DNA of 64,000 nt from the NCBI GenBank assembly GCA_025356475.1, contig JANXSX010000221.1, positions 37,052 to 101,051 on the forward strand, in the 5' to 3' direction. The notes under the pieces are model-generated. The model was not told the origin of the DNA, did no database searches, and worked only from the letters and a program-made list of their open reading frames with translations. The position numbers were made by a program, and so were the translations under genes. How positions within the stretch are numbered: the stretch's first letter is position 1; each line of letters starts with the position of its first letter. This document shows positions 42,904 to 51,887 of this stretch, piece by piece. The stretch is from Isosphaeraceae bacterium (GTDB lineage: Bacteria > Planctomycetota > Planctomycetia > Isosphaerales > Isosphaeraceae).

Positions 42904-43740
42904 ATGCGTGATCGTCGAATCGGCAACAGAATGCGATCTGCGTTGAGCCTCGCCGCCCTCCTACTCGCCTCTTCTCAGTGTCATGCAACGTTTCTGCAGA
43001 TCTCCGTCGCGAACAACCAGCCTGCGGGCGGTTTCGCTGCCACTCCGTTCTGGTTCGGTGTCCATAATGGGACATTCTCGACCTTTACGAATGGAGGTGT
43101 CGCCATCGGAACTCCAATCCAGAGTCTCGCAGAACTCGCGGACTCCTCCGCGTTGGAGACAGCGTTCACAGGACACGGTGACCAAACCAATGTCAGGTCA
43201 AACGGGCCCATTCCACCCTTACAGCCGGGTGAGATGGGGAGCTCGTTCCTCAACGTCCTCAGTCCCTCGACAAACCGGTTTCTTAGTTTCGCCTCAATGC
43301 TTGTCCCCTCCAACGACTACTTCCTGGGCAATGCCAATCCGACAGGCATTCCGCTTTTCGACGCGGCAGGCAACTTCAACGGCACCAAAACCATCCAAAT
43401 CTTTGGACGTGACGTCTGGGACGCCGGAACTGAAGTGAACAACATTAACTTTGGTGCAGCCTTCATCGCGGGTGTCAATATCACGGACCACACGGCCGAG
43501 AACGGGGTGGTCAGGTTCATCGACATTACTGGGACCGACGCTGCATATCTCAACTCAATTACCGGCAAGACTACGCCCACCGGCTACACGATTAGCCACC
43601 TGATCACCGCGAATGACCTGATTGCAACCATAACTGTGACCGCTGTTCCCGAGCCCTCGACCTTCGTACTCTTGGGAGTTGGAGGGATCGCTCTTCTGCT
43701 GACATGCCGCAATCGCGACTCCTCGAATGCCAGGGTGTGA
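42904..43740 (+). CDS. Spondin-domain PEP-CTERM exported protein
   Basis: A 278-residue protein. Signal peptide (ALSLAALLLASSQCHA), then a bacterial spondin-type domain: VANNQPAGGFAATPFWFGVHNG, FASMLVPSNDYFLGN and RDVWDAGTEVNNINFGAAF are the conserved parts (the SMLVPSND and WDAGTE strands). The C-terminus is a PEP-CTERM sorting signal: VPEPSTFVLLGVGGIALLL then CRNRD, which sends the protein to an exosortase for surface display. GGAG lies 10 bases before ATG 42904. Divergent from the ECF sigma gene. No exosortase gene is present in this window. Confidence 0.88.
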   Translation: MRDRRIGNRMRSALSLAALLLASSQCHATFLQISVANNQPAGGFAATPFWFGVHNGTFSTFTNGGVAIGTPIQSLAELADSSALETAFTGHGDQTNVRSNGPIPPLQPGEMGSSFLNVLSPSTNRFLSFASMLVPSNDYFLGNANPTGIPLFDAAGNFNGTKTIQIFGRDVWDAGTEVNNINFGAAFIAGVNITDHTAENGVVRFIDITGTDAAYLNSITGKTTPTGYTISHLITANDLIATITVTAVPEPSTFVLLGVGGIALLLTCRNRDSSNARV

Positions 43741-43925
43741 CCACTTCGTGATTCCGATCTCCGACAGTTCCACAAAGGACCGACTCGCTGAGGAGCGTTG
43801 CGATTCCTTAAGTTGTGATGCCAAGTTGTCTTTACATAATAACTCCTGAATGCTAGGAAGTGCCCACTCATCGTTCGGACCTTCTCATTGTTCAAGGTTT
43901 TGATTGGTGAGTGCGGTTCTCGTAG

Positions 43926-43979
43926 CTCACGGACTTCTGACGGTCCATGTCACTCTCGAGTCACGGAGTCCTGACGATC
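43926..43979. repeat. Imperfect direct repeat upstream of ribBA
   Basis: CTCACGGACTTCTGACGGTC and GTCACGGAGTCCTGACGATC agree at 16 of 20 positions and start 34 bases apart, about 3 helical turns. Could be a regulator's double site; the distance to the -10 at 44049 (70 bases) suits activator binding. Confidence 0.35.
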
Positions 43980-44048
43980 TCTCCTCGGAGTTGAGGGCCA
44001 GATTCAGATCGAGTGGCCCTTCTGCAACACAGAATTCTTGCCGCCTCG

Positions 44049-44054
44049 TATAAT
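44049..44054 (+). promoter_or_regulatory. Perfect TATAAT -10 for ribBA
   Basis: TATAAT 57 bases before the ribBA ATG. The -35 region is not clear: no TTGACA-like hexamer at 16-18 bases. Taken as the most likely ribBA promoter. Confidence 0.4.
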
Positions 44055-44111
44055 GCCATTGTCGCGAGCCCTCCAGCCTCCCGATATCACGCGGCACGAG
44101 GATGAAGCCCG

Positions 44112-45344
44112 ATGCAGAATCAGTTCTCCAAAGTCGAAGAGGCCCTGAGTGCCCTCGCCGCCGGCAGGGTCGTCATCGTGGTCGACGACGAGACCCGTGA
44201 GAACGAAGGCGACTTCATCGCTGCCGCTGAGACGATCACGCCTGAAACCGTGGAGTTCATGATCACCCACGGGCGCGGACAGCTTTGTATGCCGATTATG
44301 CCCGAACTCGCGGATCGGCTCGAACTCCGCCCCATGGTCGAGAACAACACCGCCCCCTATCGGACCCCGTTCACCGTGCCGGTGGACCACTTTAGTTGCC
44401 GGACCGGAATTAGTGCGACCGAGCGGGCGCGGACAATCCGAGCCGTGATCGACACCGCAACAAAGCCGACCGACCTGGTGCGACCTGGCCACCTCTTCCC
44501 CCTGGTCGCGATGGAGGGGGGGGTCCTCCGGAGGGCGGGGCACACCGAAGCCACCGTCGATCTAGCCCGCTTGGCCGGACTGAAACCGGCTGGGGTCCTC
44601 TGCGAGATTCTCGACGGAGTGGATGTTGCCAGCCGAGACCGGCTCCATGAGATCGCCGACGAGTTCGGCCTGCCGATCATCTCGATCGAAACCTTGATCC
44701 GCTACCGTCGTCGTAGTGAGAAGTTGGTTGCTCGGGTCGCAACCGCTGAGATGCCTACACGTTACGGTCGAGGCCTGATCATCGGTTACAAGGTGGAACA
44801 CGAACCCGGCAACGAGCCGGTTGTGATCACGATGGGCGACCTCAGCTCCGTTGAGGCCCCGCTCGTACGCATTCATTCAAGCTGCTTTACAGGGGATCTG
44901 CTCGACTCGCTCCGCTGCGACTGTGGCGACCAGCTCAAAATGGCCCTCACCATGATCGGCCAGGAGGGAGTTGGCGCATTGATCTACCTGCCTCAAGAAG
45001 GGCGCGGGATCGGCCTGATCGAGAAGATCCGAGCGTATCACCTGCAGGATCAAGGGCTGGACACGGTCGAAGCCAACCTTGCGCTGGGACACCGGGCCGA
45101 CCTGCGGGATTACGGCATCGGGCTCCAGATTCTTCAGGATCTTGGACTGACTAAGGTTCGGCTCATGACCAACAATCCTAAGAAGGTCGATGCCTTCGTC
45201 TTTCAAGGCCACGGGCTCGAGGTCGTCGGCCAGGTCGCGATCATCGCACCTCCTGAGGCAGAACGTGCGGCTTATGTTGCAACCAAGCGAGACAAGATGG
45301 GGCACACCTTCCCTGGCGGTGCCTCGAATGGAACCGGGAGTTGA
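44112..45344 (+). CDS. ribBA: Bifunctional DHBP synthase / GTP cyclohydrolase II
   Basis: A 410-residue riboflavin-biosynthesis fusion. RibB half (1-205): VIVVDDETRENEGDFIAAAE, MITHGRGQLCMP and AGHTEATVDLARLAGLKPAGVLCEI give 3,4-dihydroxybutanone-4-phosphate. RibA half (206-400): the zinc site CFTGDLLDSLRCDCGDQ (C-x10-C-x-C), YLPQEGRGIGLIEKI, YGIGLQILQDLGLTKVRLMTNNPKK give the GTP cyclohydrolase II activity. Both catalytic sets are complete. GAGG 10 bases before ATG. No other rib genes are next to it; no FMN riboswitch is visible upstream. Confidence 0.96.
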   Translation: MQNQFSKVEEALSALAAGRVVIVVDDETRENEGDFIAAAETITPETVEFMITHGRGQLCMPIMPELADRLELRPMVENNTAPYRTPFTVPVDHFSCRTGISATERARTIRAVIDTATKPTDLVRPGHLFPLVAMEGGVLRRAGHTEATVDLARLAGLKPAGVLCEILDGVDVASRDRLHEIADEFGLPIISIETLIRYRRRSEKLVARVATAEMPTRYGRGLIIGYKVEHEPGNEPVVITMGDLSSVEAPLVRIHSSCFTGDLLDSLRCDCGDQLKMALTMIGQEGVGALIYLPQEGRGIGLIEKIRAYHLQDQGLDTVEANLALGHRADLRDYGIGLQILQDLGLTKVRLMTNNPKKVDAFVFQGHGLEVVGQVAIIAPPEAERAAYVATKRDKMGHTFPGGASNGTGS

Positions 45345-45496
45345 TCAAACCTGCCTGCTGTCGTTGATCACACCCTCATTCGATGAACAGGGTCCAGAGG
45401 TCGTGGACACAAACGCTTGGTCACTGGCGATTTGAAGGGGCTCCTCGTAAACTTACACGTGGGTGCTCGAGGAGTGGCGAGAGACAGGAGGCCTTC

Positions 45497-46759
45497 GTGT
45501 TGCGACTCAGCTTGGTTTTCGTGTTTTGCGTTCCGACTTTTGCCCTGGCCGATTCTGAGGGCCAAGCGAGACTCGACGCGCTGGCCAAGCATTATGGCAA
45601 GCTGCCGGGGTATGCCGACGAGGGAGAGGTCCGTACCGAACTGAAGCTCGACGGCAAGCCGATCTCTCGTGTGCAAACCCTCAATTTGAAATTTGCCAGG
45701 CCCAATAAGATCGACCTTGATGCAGGGACTGTCAGGCTCGTCAGCGACGGTACGACTCAAACCGTGATTGTCAACCCGCTCAAAACGATCGAATCCGCCC
45801 CCGCTCCTAAAGTTTTTCGCCCCGGGCTGATTGCCGACAATGCGATGGCGGCCGGAATTCTAGCCGGACCAGCGGGCTTCCCAACCCGACTCATTCTAGG
45901 CTTGCTGTCGACGGATGGCCCAGGCCCTCTGATCGCGGAACTGGCGATGACCCCTAAGGCCGAGGGTGAGCGTGAACTCGATGGAGTTACGTATCAGATC
46001 CTTTTACTCGATTCGGCGACGGGGGCAGACCTTCGCGTCTGGATGACATCTCAAGACGCACTCATCAAGTTCATTGATGTGAGTTCAGCTAATGCGCCGA
46101 TCGATGACCCAATCCCTGGTGTAAAGGTCGAGATCCTGGGCCAGCGATGGGCGACCAAGAGTGTCAAGACGGACGCGATCGCTGCGGGTTCATTCACTTT
46201 CGAGCCGCCCAAAGAATTCGTGAAACTGGCAGCACTGGCGGACGGACCCAAGCCGGAAAAGCCGCTCCCCAAGGCTGAGCCGGAACACAAGCTTGTCGGC
46301 AAGCCAGCACCCGACTTCAGTCTCACCGTGCTCGACGGCCCAGGTAAAACCAAGACCGTGACCAAAGCCGACCTTGCCGGCAAGGTCGTGATCCTCGATT
46401 TTTGGGCCACTTGGTGTGGCCCCTGCATTGCCGAGATGCCCGACATTCAGGCCATGATCGAAGGCTACGATAAGGCCAAGCAGGACGTTGTTTTCGTTGC
46501 ACTCTCAATCGACGAGGAGCAGAACGTCAGGAAACTCGTCGAGGACAAGCTTAAGGAGCAAGATCTGATCCTGACCGGTCGACCCACGGGAATGGTCGCG
46601 CTAGACACCAATACCAAGGTTTCACGCGCCTACGATGTGGAAGCCATCCCTTTCGTCGTGGTCATGGACCAACAAGGGATCATTAGGCATGTTCACGTTG
46701 GGCTCACCAAACGTGCGGTCTTCGAACAAGAGATCGACGCACTACTCAAAGCGAAATGA
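45497..46759 (+). CDS. Secreted TlpA-like thioredoxin protein with N-terminal LolA-like part
   Basis: A 420-residue exported protein. GTG start with an ideal AGGAGG 5 bases upstream; the signal peptide ends near TFALADS. Residues 20-240 resemble LolA/DUF2092-type lipoprotein-carrier sheets (LKLDGKPISRVQTLNLKFARPNKIDLDAGTVRLVSDG). The C-terminal 150 residues are a TlpA thioredoxin: PAPDFSLTVLDG, FWATWCGPC (CGPC at 307-310), IPFVVVMDQQGIIRHVHVG. Probably a disulfide reductase or cytochrome-c helper outside the cytoplasm. Follows ribBA by 150 bases on the same strand; possibly separate transcript. Confidence 0.88.
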   Translation: MLRLSLVFVFCVPTFALADSEGQARLDALAKHYGKLPGYADEGEVRTELKLDGKPISRVQTLNLKFARPNKIDLDAGTVRLVSDGTTQTVIVNPLKTIESAPAPKVFRPGLIADNAMAAGILAGPAGFPTRLILGLLSTDGPGPLIAELAMTPKAEGERELDGVTYQILLLDSATGADLRVWMTSQDALIKFIDVSSANAPIDDPIPGVKVEILGQRWATKSVKTDAIAAGSFTFEPPKEFVKLAALADGPKPEKPLPKAEPEHKLVGKPAPDFSLTVLDGPGKTKTVTKADLAGKVVILDFWATWCGPCIAEMPDIQAMIEGYDKAKQDVVFVALSIDEEQNVRKLVEDKLKEQDLILTGRPTGMVALDTNTKVSRAYDVEAIPFVVVMDQQGIIRHVHVGLTKRAVFEQEIDALLKAK

Positions 46760-46769
46760 TCCAGCTCAC

Positions 46770-47903
46770 TCAACGAGACCTTGACCCCAGCTTCTCGATG
46801 TCGCGAACGGTGATGAGCGGAGCCCTTAACGATTCGTCGTATCGAGACGGTCCACGAACGCCGACCCGCTTCCCCTCCCAGCGCGTGGCGTCAAGGCCGG
46901 CTGGGATGTCCAAGTAAGCCACAGTCATTCCATCCTTGCCGATCAGCGCATAGACCCGCTGACCGTCGACGAGCTTCGACGAGGCTTGAACCAGTCCTTC
47001 GGCATCGAAGGGCTGCTCCTCGTCGTCGCTGATCCCACCTCGAAATTGGTCGGTTTCCCGGTCGAGTGAACGGCTCTTGGAATACGACAACCGAAAGCCG
47101 CTCGTGGACTTCGCCAGTCGCTCAAAGGCTTCGATCCGATCGAGCCTTGCCTGAACAGTCGCCTTGGCTTCCGAGGTTGTGGCTCGGTCACGAAGTTCGG
47201 AGTACGGGCCGACCAGAGCGGCAAATTGCCAGTCCTCCACAGGTCCTCGTAGGACACCTTTGACGCTCGCGTCGAGCCGCCTAAGTTCGTCGGCGATCTC
47301 GCTAGGGACCGAAAGTGCAGTCTGAACGACCGCATCTCGGATCGCTTCCCGCCTGAGGCTCTCCTCCCGAACGAACCTCAACTGACCGGGAGGGGGAGCA
47401 ATCGCTCGCCAGGCTTGGCCTGCAAACTTCACAGGGGACTTATTGAGGGGAACAACCACCGTTCCTCGCTCAAGACGCCCGAGCGGGGGACCTGGAAATC
47501 GAGCTTCCCAATGGCCGGACCGTATCAATGCATCCTCGCGAGAGACCACGATCCGGTTGAGGTCGGAATCCTCAATGGCAGAGGACTCAAGCCATATGAC
47601 CGAGTTTGCAGGGGGTTCAATCGCCAGCCATCCGACCGCTGGCTGATTCCGGACGATCACGCGATCTCCGCTTTTCAACTCGCCCGAGACATAGGCCCTG
47701 TCCGATGGCTGGTCGAAAATCTCCGCCCGGTCCACGAGGACGGTCGCACCCGCCCCAGCCTTCTCCCCGAGCGGGACCAAGGACGATGTCCAAACCGCCA
47801 ATAAGAGACAAACGCTTGCGATCGACACTGGGCTCGGTCGCCTTGGAAAGAGGCTCGAGAGAGAATCATCTGGGGAAATAGCCCAGTTGAGGCTCGCCGT
47901 CAA
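46770..47903 (-). CDS. Unknown exported or anchored protein with SH3-like strand
   Basis: A 377-residue protein without a recognised family. A hydrophobic segment (VSIASVCLLLAVWTSSLVPL, residues 26-45) is a signal anchor or signal peptide. Next come SH3-like strands (ATVLVDRAEIFDQPSDRAYVSGELKSGDRVIVR, VGWLAIEPP), typical of bacterial SH3_3 domains, a basic helical centre (IADELRRLDASVKGVL, QARLDRIEAFERL) and a C-terminal OB/SH3-like piece (GKRVGVRGPSRYDESL). Two SH3-like pieces flank a helix, so a wall- or peptide-binding role is possible. Convergent with the TlpA-like gene, 10 bases between stops. Confidence 0.7.
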   Translation of the reverse strand: MTASLNWAISPDDSLSSLFPRRPSPVSIASVCLLLAVWTSSLVPLGEKAGAGATVLVDRAEIFDQPSDRAYVSGELKSGDRVIVRNQPAVGWLAIEPPANSVIWLESSAIEDSDLNRIVVSREDALIRSGHWEARFPGPPLGRLERGTVVVPLNKSPVKFAGQAWRAIAPPPGQLRFVREESLRREAIRDAVVQTALSVPSEIADELRRLDASVKGVLRGPVEDWQFAALVGPYSELRDRATTSEAKATVQARLDRIEAFERLAKSTSGFRLSYSKSRSLDRETDQFRGGISDDEEQPFDAEGLVQASSKLVDGQRVYALIGKDGMTVAYLDIPAGLDATRWEGKRVGVRGPSRYDESLRAPLITVRDIEKLGSRSR

Positions 47904-48006
47904 GCCGAAGTCTCGACGCTAGGATCGTCACTGCCTTATGATCACTTAGACAAGCAACGGCTGGATCACGACACAACCTCCGCCAGGCGAGTTGCAAAAT
48001 CCGCAT

Positions 48007-48037
48007 CCCTTCCTTCACCCGACGGGAGAAGGGAGGG
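48007..48037 (+). repeat. Strong hairpin in the hemB leader
   Basis: CCCTTCCTTC (48007-48016) pairs with GAAGGGAGGG (48028-48037) with one G-T pair; the 11-base loop contains a further CCC-GAC-GGG. No T tract follows. It sits about 44 bases before the hemB ATG, on the transcript if the promoter is upstream, and so could affect hemB expression. Confidence 0.5.
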
Positions 48038-48080
48038 GGCTTTGCAATCCTCCTGCTCCCTCCGCTGGATCTAAAGGTCG

Positions 48081-49067
48081 ATGGCCTTCCCTCAGAGCCG
48101 CCCCCGTAGACTGCGTTCTCATCCCAGATTACGAGACCTCGTCCGCGAGACGAGTCTCTCTGTGAATGACTTCATTTATCCCTTATTTATCCACCATGGC
48201 GCAAACCTCCGGCGAGAGGTCAGTAGCATGCCGGGGGTCTTTCAGCTTTCGCTCGACCGACTCGGCGACGCCATGGCCGAGGTCGCCGAGCTTCGAATCC
48301 CGGCTGTGATTTTGTTTGCGATCCCCGAACACAAGGATGGAACGGGGTCAGGTGCCAGCCGCGACGACGGTCTGATCCAGCAGGCGACCCGGTTGATCAA
48401 GCAAAACTGGCCGGATCTGCTCGTCATCACGGATGTCTGCTTCTGCGAGTACACGGATCACGGTCATTGTGGCCCACTTCATGAGGTCGGCGATCGGCTC
48501 GATGTCGATAATGACGCGACGTTGCCGTTACTCGCCCACCAAGCAGTCAGCCATGCAAGGGCAGGGGCCGATCTCGTCGCACCATCGGGAATGATGGATG
48601 GGATGGTCGGGGCGATTCGGGCCGGGCTCGACGGTGCTGGATTCTCGAATATTCCGATCCTCTCCTACGCCGCCAAGTTCTCGAGCGCTTATTACGGCCC
48701 CTTTCGGGACGCAGCCCAGTCGGCCCCCAGCTTCGGAGACCGACGCTCCTATCAAATGGACCCGGCCAATGGCGATGAGGCCATCCGAGAAGTGGAAATC
48801 GACCTCGCGGAGGGAGCGGACATGGTGATGGTGAAACCCGCACTTGCCTATATGGACATCATTTGGCGCGTTAAAGAAACCTTCCACGTCCCAACGGCCG
48901 CGTACAACGTCTCGGGCGAGTACGCCATGGTTAAAGCTGCCTCTGCGAACGGCTGGATCGATGAACGGCGTGTCGTGCTCGAAACCTTGCTCGGATTTAA
49001 GCGGGCTGGAGCCGACATGATCCTGACCTACCATGCCCTCGACGCTGCCCGTTGGCTGAGATCCTGA
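48081..49067 (+). CDS. hemB: Porphobilinogen synthase (delta-aminolevulinic acid dehydratase)
   Basis: A 328-residue enzyme that joins two 5-aminolevulinates into porphobilinogen. The zinc-type cysteine motif is complete: [14 protein letters not shown], so this is the Zn-dependent class. Active-site lysines lie in [17 protein letters not shown] and [23 protein letters not shown] and [13 protein letters not shown] are further family marks. AAAGG just before ATG. First gene of a two-gene haem operon with hemL, 38 bases between them. Confidence 0.96.
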   Translation: MAFPQSRPRRLRSHPRLRDLVRETSLSVNDFIYPLFIHHGANLRREVSSMPGVFQLSLDRLGDAMAEVAELRIPAVILFAIPEHKDGTGSGASRDDGLIQQATRLIKQNWPDLLVITDVCFCEYTDHGHCGPLHEVGDRLDVDNDATLPLLAHQAVSHARAGADLVAPSGMMDGMVGAIRAGLDGAGFSNIPILSYAAKFSSAYYGPFRDAAQSAPSFGDRRSYQMDPANGDEAIREVEIDLAEGADMVMVKPALAYMDIIWRVKETFHVPTAAYNVSGEYAMVKAASANGWIDERRVVLETLLGFKRAGADMILTYHALDAARWLRS

Positions 49068-49105
49068 TGAGTCGCCTTCTTCCTCGCATTCCTTGATGAG
49101 TTGCC

Positions 49106-50425
49106 ATGAATACGCCAGCCCTGTCACGTCCTGATTTCCTACTTCCCAAGAGTCATGCTGCATTCGTACGCGCGGGCAAGACGATTCCAGGAGGGGTGAA
49201 CAGCCCGGCGCGGGCGTTTGGGGGGGTTGGCGGCGAACCCCCCTTCATGGCGCGGGCCAAGGGCCAGTTCCTCTACGATATCGATGGCCATCAATATATC
49301 GATTATATCGGCTCCTGGGGGCCAATGATCCTTGGTCATGCCGATCCACGCGTTAGTTCGGCCGTAACCACGGCCCTGGAACTCGGCTCAAGTTTCGGAG
49401 CCCCGACGGAACGTGAGAGCCAGATCGCTGAGGCGGTGGTCGCGGCTGTTCCCTCGATCGAGATGGTTCGGTTCGTCTCCTCCGGAACCGAAGCTGCGAT
49501 GTCCGCCGTCCGTGTCGCACGTGGAGTGACAGGGCGGAACAAGATTATTAAGATGACGGGACATTACCACGGGCACGTTGACGCATTACTCGTCCAGGCC
49601 GGTTCCGCTGCGACCACCTTAGGGACACCGAACTCCCCGGGTGTCACCCCAGGATCAGTTGAAGACACCATTCTCTGCCCCTTCAATGATCTCAAGGCGG
49701 TTGAGCAGGTTTTAACAACACACCCTGGCCAGATTGCCGCAGTCTTACTTGAACCCGTTGCGGGTAACATGGGACTTGTCCCACCTCGGCCCGGCTACCT
49801 GGAAGGACTCCGTGAGATCACCGCCAAGCATGGCGTGATCCTATTCTTTGACGAAGTCATGACCGGCTTCCGACTCGCCCTCGGCGGCGCACAGGAGCGG
49901 TTTGGCATCACCCCAGACATGACCGCCCTGGGCAAGATCATCGGTGGGGGCCTGCCCGCCGCAGCCTACGGGGCAAGCACCAAAGTGATGGGACATGTCT
50001 CCCCAGCAGGCCCGATCTACCAGGCGGGGACTCTCTCGGGTAACCCCTTGGCGATGGCTGCTGGACTCGAGACCCTGACCATTCTCCGGGACGAGCCCCC
50101 TTATCATTATCTGGAGGCGCTTACGGAACGTCTCGCGGACGGACTTGCAAGAGTGGCGACGGATGCAAAGGTCCCCCACGTCGTCCAGCGAGTAGGAAGC
50201 ATGATCACCCTCTTCTTCAACCCCGACCCGATTTGGGACTACGAGGACGCTAAACGATCGGATACGAAGCTCTTCGCTCGGTTCTTCTGGGAAATGCTCG
50301 CCCGAGGGGTCTATCTACCCTGTAGCCAGTTCGAGGCTGCATTTGTCTCGGCGAGCCACACCGAAGCCGATATCGACCATACCATCGAAGCAGCCGCAGA
50401 CGCTTTCCAAGCCATAAATCGCTGA
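49106..50425 (+). CDS. hemL: Glutamate-1-semialdehyde 2,1-aminomutase
   Basis: A 439-residue PLP enzyme of class III aminotransferase fold that makes 5-aminolevulinate from glutamate semialdehyde. PLP lysine in MTALGKIIGGGLPAAAYGA; other marks: PGGVNSPARAFGGVGGEPPF near the start, FVSSGTEAAMSAVRVARGVTGRNKIIK, MTGHYHGHVD, FDEVMTGFRL, GTLSGNPLAMAAGL. Full length fits HemL (425-435 aa). hemB precedes it, so the C5 pathway to haem is encoded together here. Confidence 0.96.
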   Translation: MNTPALSRPDFLLPKSHAAFVRAGKTIPGGVNSPARAFGGVGGEPPFMARAKGQFLYDIDGHQYIDYIGSWGPMILGHADPRVSSAVTTALELGSSFGAPTERESQIAEAVVAAVPSIEMVRFVSSGTEAAMSAVRVARGVTGRNKIIKMTGHYHGHVDALLVQAGSAATTLGTPNSPGVTPGSVEDTILCPFNDLKAVEQVLTTHPGQIAAVLLEPVAGNMGLVPPRPGYLEGLREITAKHGVILFFDEVMTGFRLALGGAQERFGITPDMTALGKIIGGGLPAAAYGASTKVMGHVSPAGPIYQAGTLSGNPLAMAAGLETLTILRDEPPYHYLEALTERLADGLARVATDAKVPHVVQRVGSMITLFFNPDPIWDYEDAKRSDTKLFARFFWEMLARGVYLPCSQFEAAFVSASHTEADIDHTIEAAADAFQAINR

Positions 50426-50610
50426 AAATCGACCCAGTTGAGAATTGGTCGTCCATCGTTCCGATTGACACCTGGTTCACTTCCGGGTACTGTCCCGCCG
50501 CCGTCGCGACTCACAAAGGCGACGCGGCTCGGCACTACCGCACTTACACCTCGATCTACTCCCTGCTCGGACCGTGTTGATTTTGACGAGTCTTGTTTGT
50601 GGTACGGGCG

Positions 50611-50626
50611 TTCCCATGGATGGGAA
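50611..50626. repeat. 16-bp palindrome upstream of glycosyltransferase gene
   Basis: TTCCCATGGATGGGAA, a 7-2-7 perfect inverted repeat, 38 bases before the preferred ATG (50665) of the family-2 glycosyltransferase. Looks like an operator; nothing else ties it to a regulator. Confidence 0.35.
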
Positions 50627-50664
50627 TGCACTCCGGCCACGAACTAGACGGGCGAGGGTGGGTC

Positions 50665-51831
50665 ATGGACGATTTCCCCGCCAGTGCGGTCGGCCCGAAG
50701 CCGCCGAGGCCACCGCTCACGGTTGTCGTTCCCGTCAAAAATGGGGGCCGAGACCTGGAGCGGTGCCTCGAGCGGCTTCGTGCTTCCAGCTTTCACGACT
50801 TTGAACTGATCGTCGTTGACGACGCATCAACCGACGCCTCCGTCTCAATCGCCGAGCGGTTCGGAGCCCGAGTGATCCGGCACCAGACCACTACGGGTCC
50901 CGCGTCTGCCCGCAACGATGGGGCCCTCGAGGCTATAGCCCCAATCGTCTTCTTTCTGGATGCCGATGTCGCCATCCATCGAGATGCGATCGCGCGTGCG
51001 ATGGCTCGATTTACCGCCTCACCAGACCTCGTTGCCCTCTTCGGCTCCTACGACAATGCCCCCTCTGCGCCAGGGCTGGTCAGCCAATACCGCAACTTGC
51101 TGCATCACTTCGTCCACCAGCAAGGAACGTTCCTGAACGAATCTCGCCCAGCTCATACGTTTTGGACAGGGATCGGCGCGATTCGACGCGGCATGTTTCT
51201 CGACCGAGGTGGGTTCGACCCCCAAAGATACCGCCGACCGGCCATCGAAGACATCGAACTCGGCTACCGGATCACTCAGTCGGGTGGGTTGATTGAGCTC
51301 TGTCGCGACATTCAAGGGACCCACCTGAAACGCTGGACTCTCGCATCAGTGATCAAGACCGACATTTTCTGCCGAGGAGTCCCCTGGCTCCTCCTCATGA
51401 AGCAGTCCGAAATCGCCGAGTCTGACCTCAACGTCAAAAACACCCAGAAGCTTTGCGTGGCGCTCGCCGGATTAGGAACGATCTGTGGCTTCGTCACTGC
51501 TTTGTGGGCACCTGCCTTCCTGGGAGTTCCAACAGCTCTCGCCATGATCGTATTGCTGAACAGCGACTTCTATCAATTCTTGAGAAAGTGCCGAGGACCG
51601 CTTTTTGCCTTAGCCGTCTTGCCGCTCCATGTCATCTACTACTACTGTTGCGCTGTGTCCGTAATCTTGGCGGAAATGGCATGGCATCTAGGCGGCCTGA
51701 AGCATCGGCCCCGTGTGGGACCAGAGGCGTTGGATCATCGCGTCCGACTAGACTCCGCGAGTGAGCATTCACCGAATCGACCTCTCACGACGGCCACAGC
51801 TCGCCATCGCGATCGCACTCAGCCCCGCTGA
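50665..51831 (+). CDS. Family 2 glycosyltransferase
   Basis: A 388-residue GT2 enzyme. GT-A domain: LTVVVPVKNGGRDLERCL, LIVVDDASTDAS, DAD metal site in FFLDADVAIH, and EDIELGYRI plus HLKRW, the usual late ED and (Q/H)xxRW marks. Two or three hydrophobic helices at the C-terminus (VALAGLGTICGFVTALWAPAFLGV, LFALAVLPLHVIYYYCCAV) place it at the membrane. ATG 50665 has GAGG upstream; the frame starts earlier at ATGs 50620 and 50626. Followed 56 bases on by a GT4 enzyme, so the two may build one surface glycan. Confidence 0.85.
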   Translation: MDDFPASAVGPKPPRPPLTVVVPVKNGGRDLERCLERLRASSFHDFELIVVDDASTDASVSIAERFGARVIRHQTTTGPASARNDGALEAIAPIVFFLDADVAIHRDAIARAMARFTASPDLVALFGSYDNAPSAPGLVSQYRNLLHHFVHQQGTFLNESRPAHTFWTGIGAIRRGMFLDRGGFDPQRYRRPAIEDIELGYRITQSGGLIELCRDIQGTHLKRWTLASVIKTDIFCRGVPWLLLMKQSEIAESDLNVKNTQKLCVALAGLGTICGFVTALWAPAFLGVPTALAMIVLLNSDFYQFLRKCRGPLFALAVLPLHVIYYYCCAVSVILAEMAWHLGGLKHRPRVGPEALDHRVRLDSASEHSPNRPLTTATARHRDRTQPR

Positions 51832-51887
51832 AGAGACCCGATCGACAAGCAGAGGCCACATCTCCTCCGTGATACCTGGAAGGCTCA

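Larger units (their letters stand above)
43741..44111. other. Intergenic region upstream of ribBA
   Basis: About 370 bases. It holds two imperfect direct repeats (43926-43945 and 43960-43979, 16 of 20 bases the same) and a perfect -10 TATAAT at 44049-44054. I looked for the FMN riboswitch (RFN) signature and do not see it. No terminator with T tract after the PEP-CTERM gene. No coding frame convincing enough to list. Confidence 0.45.

Noticed and set aside
43741..44111. FMN riboswitch before ribBA
   Set aside because: The conserved RFN blocks are not seen by eye on the plus strand.
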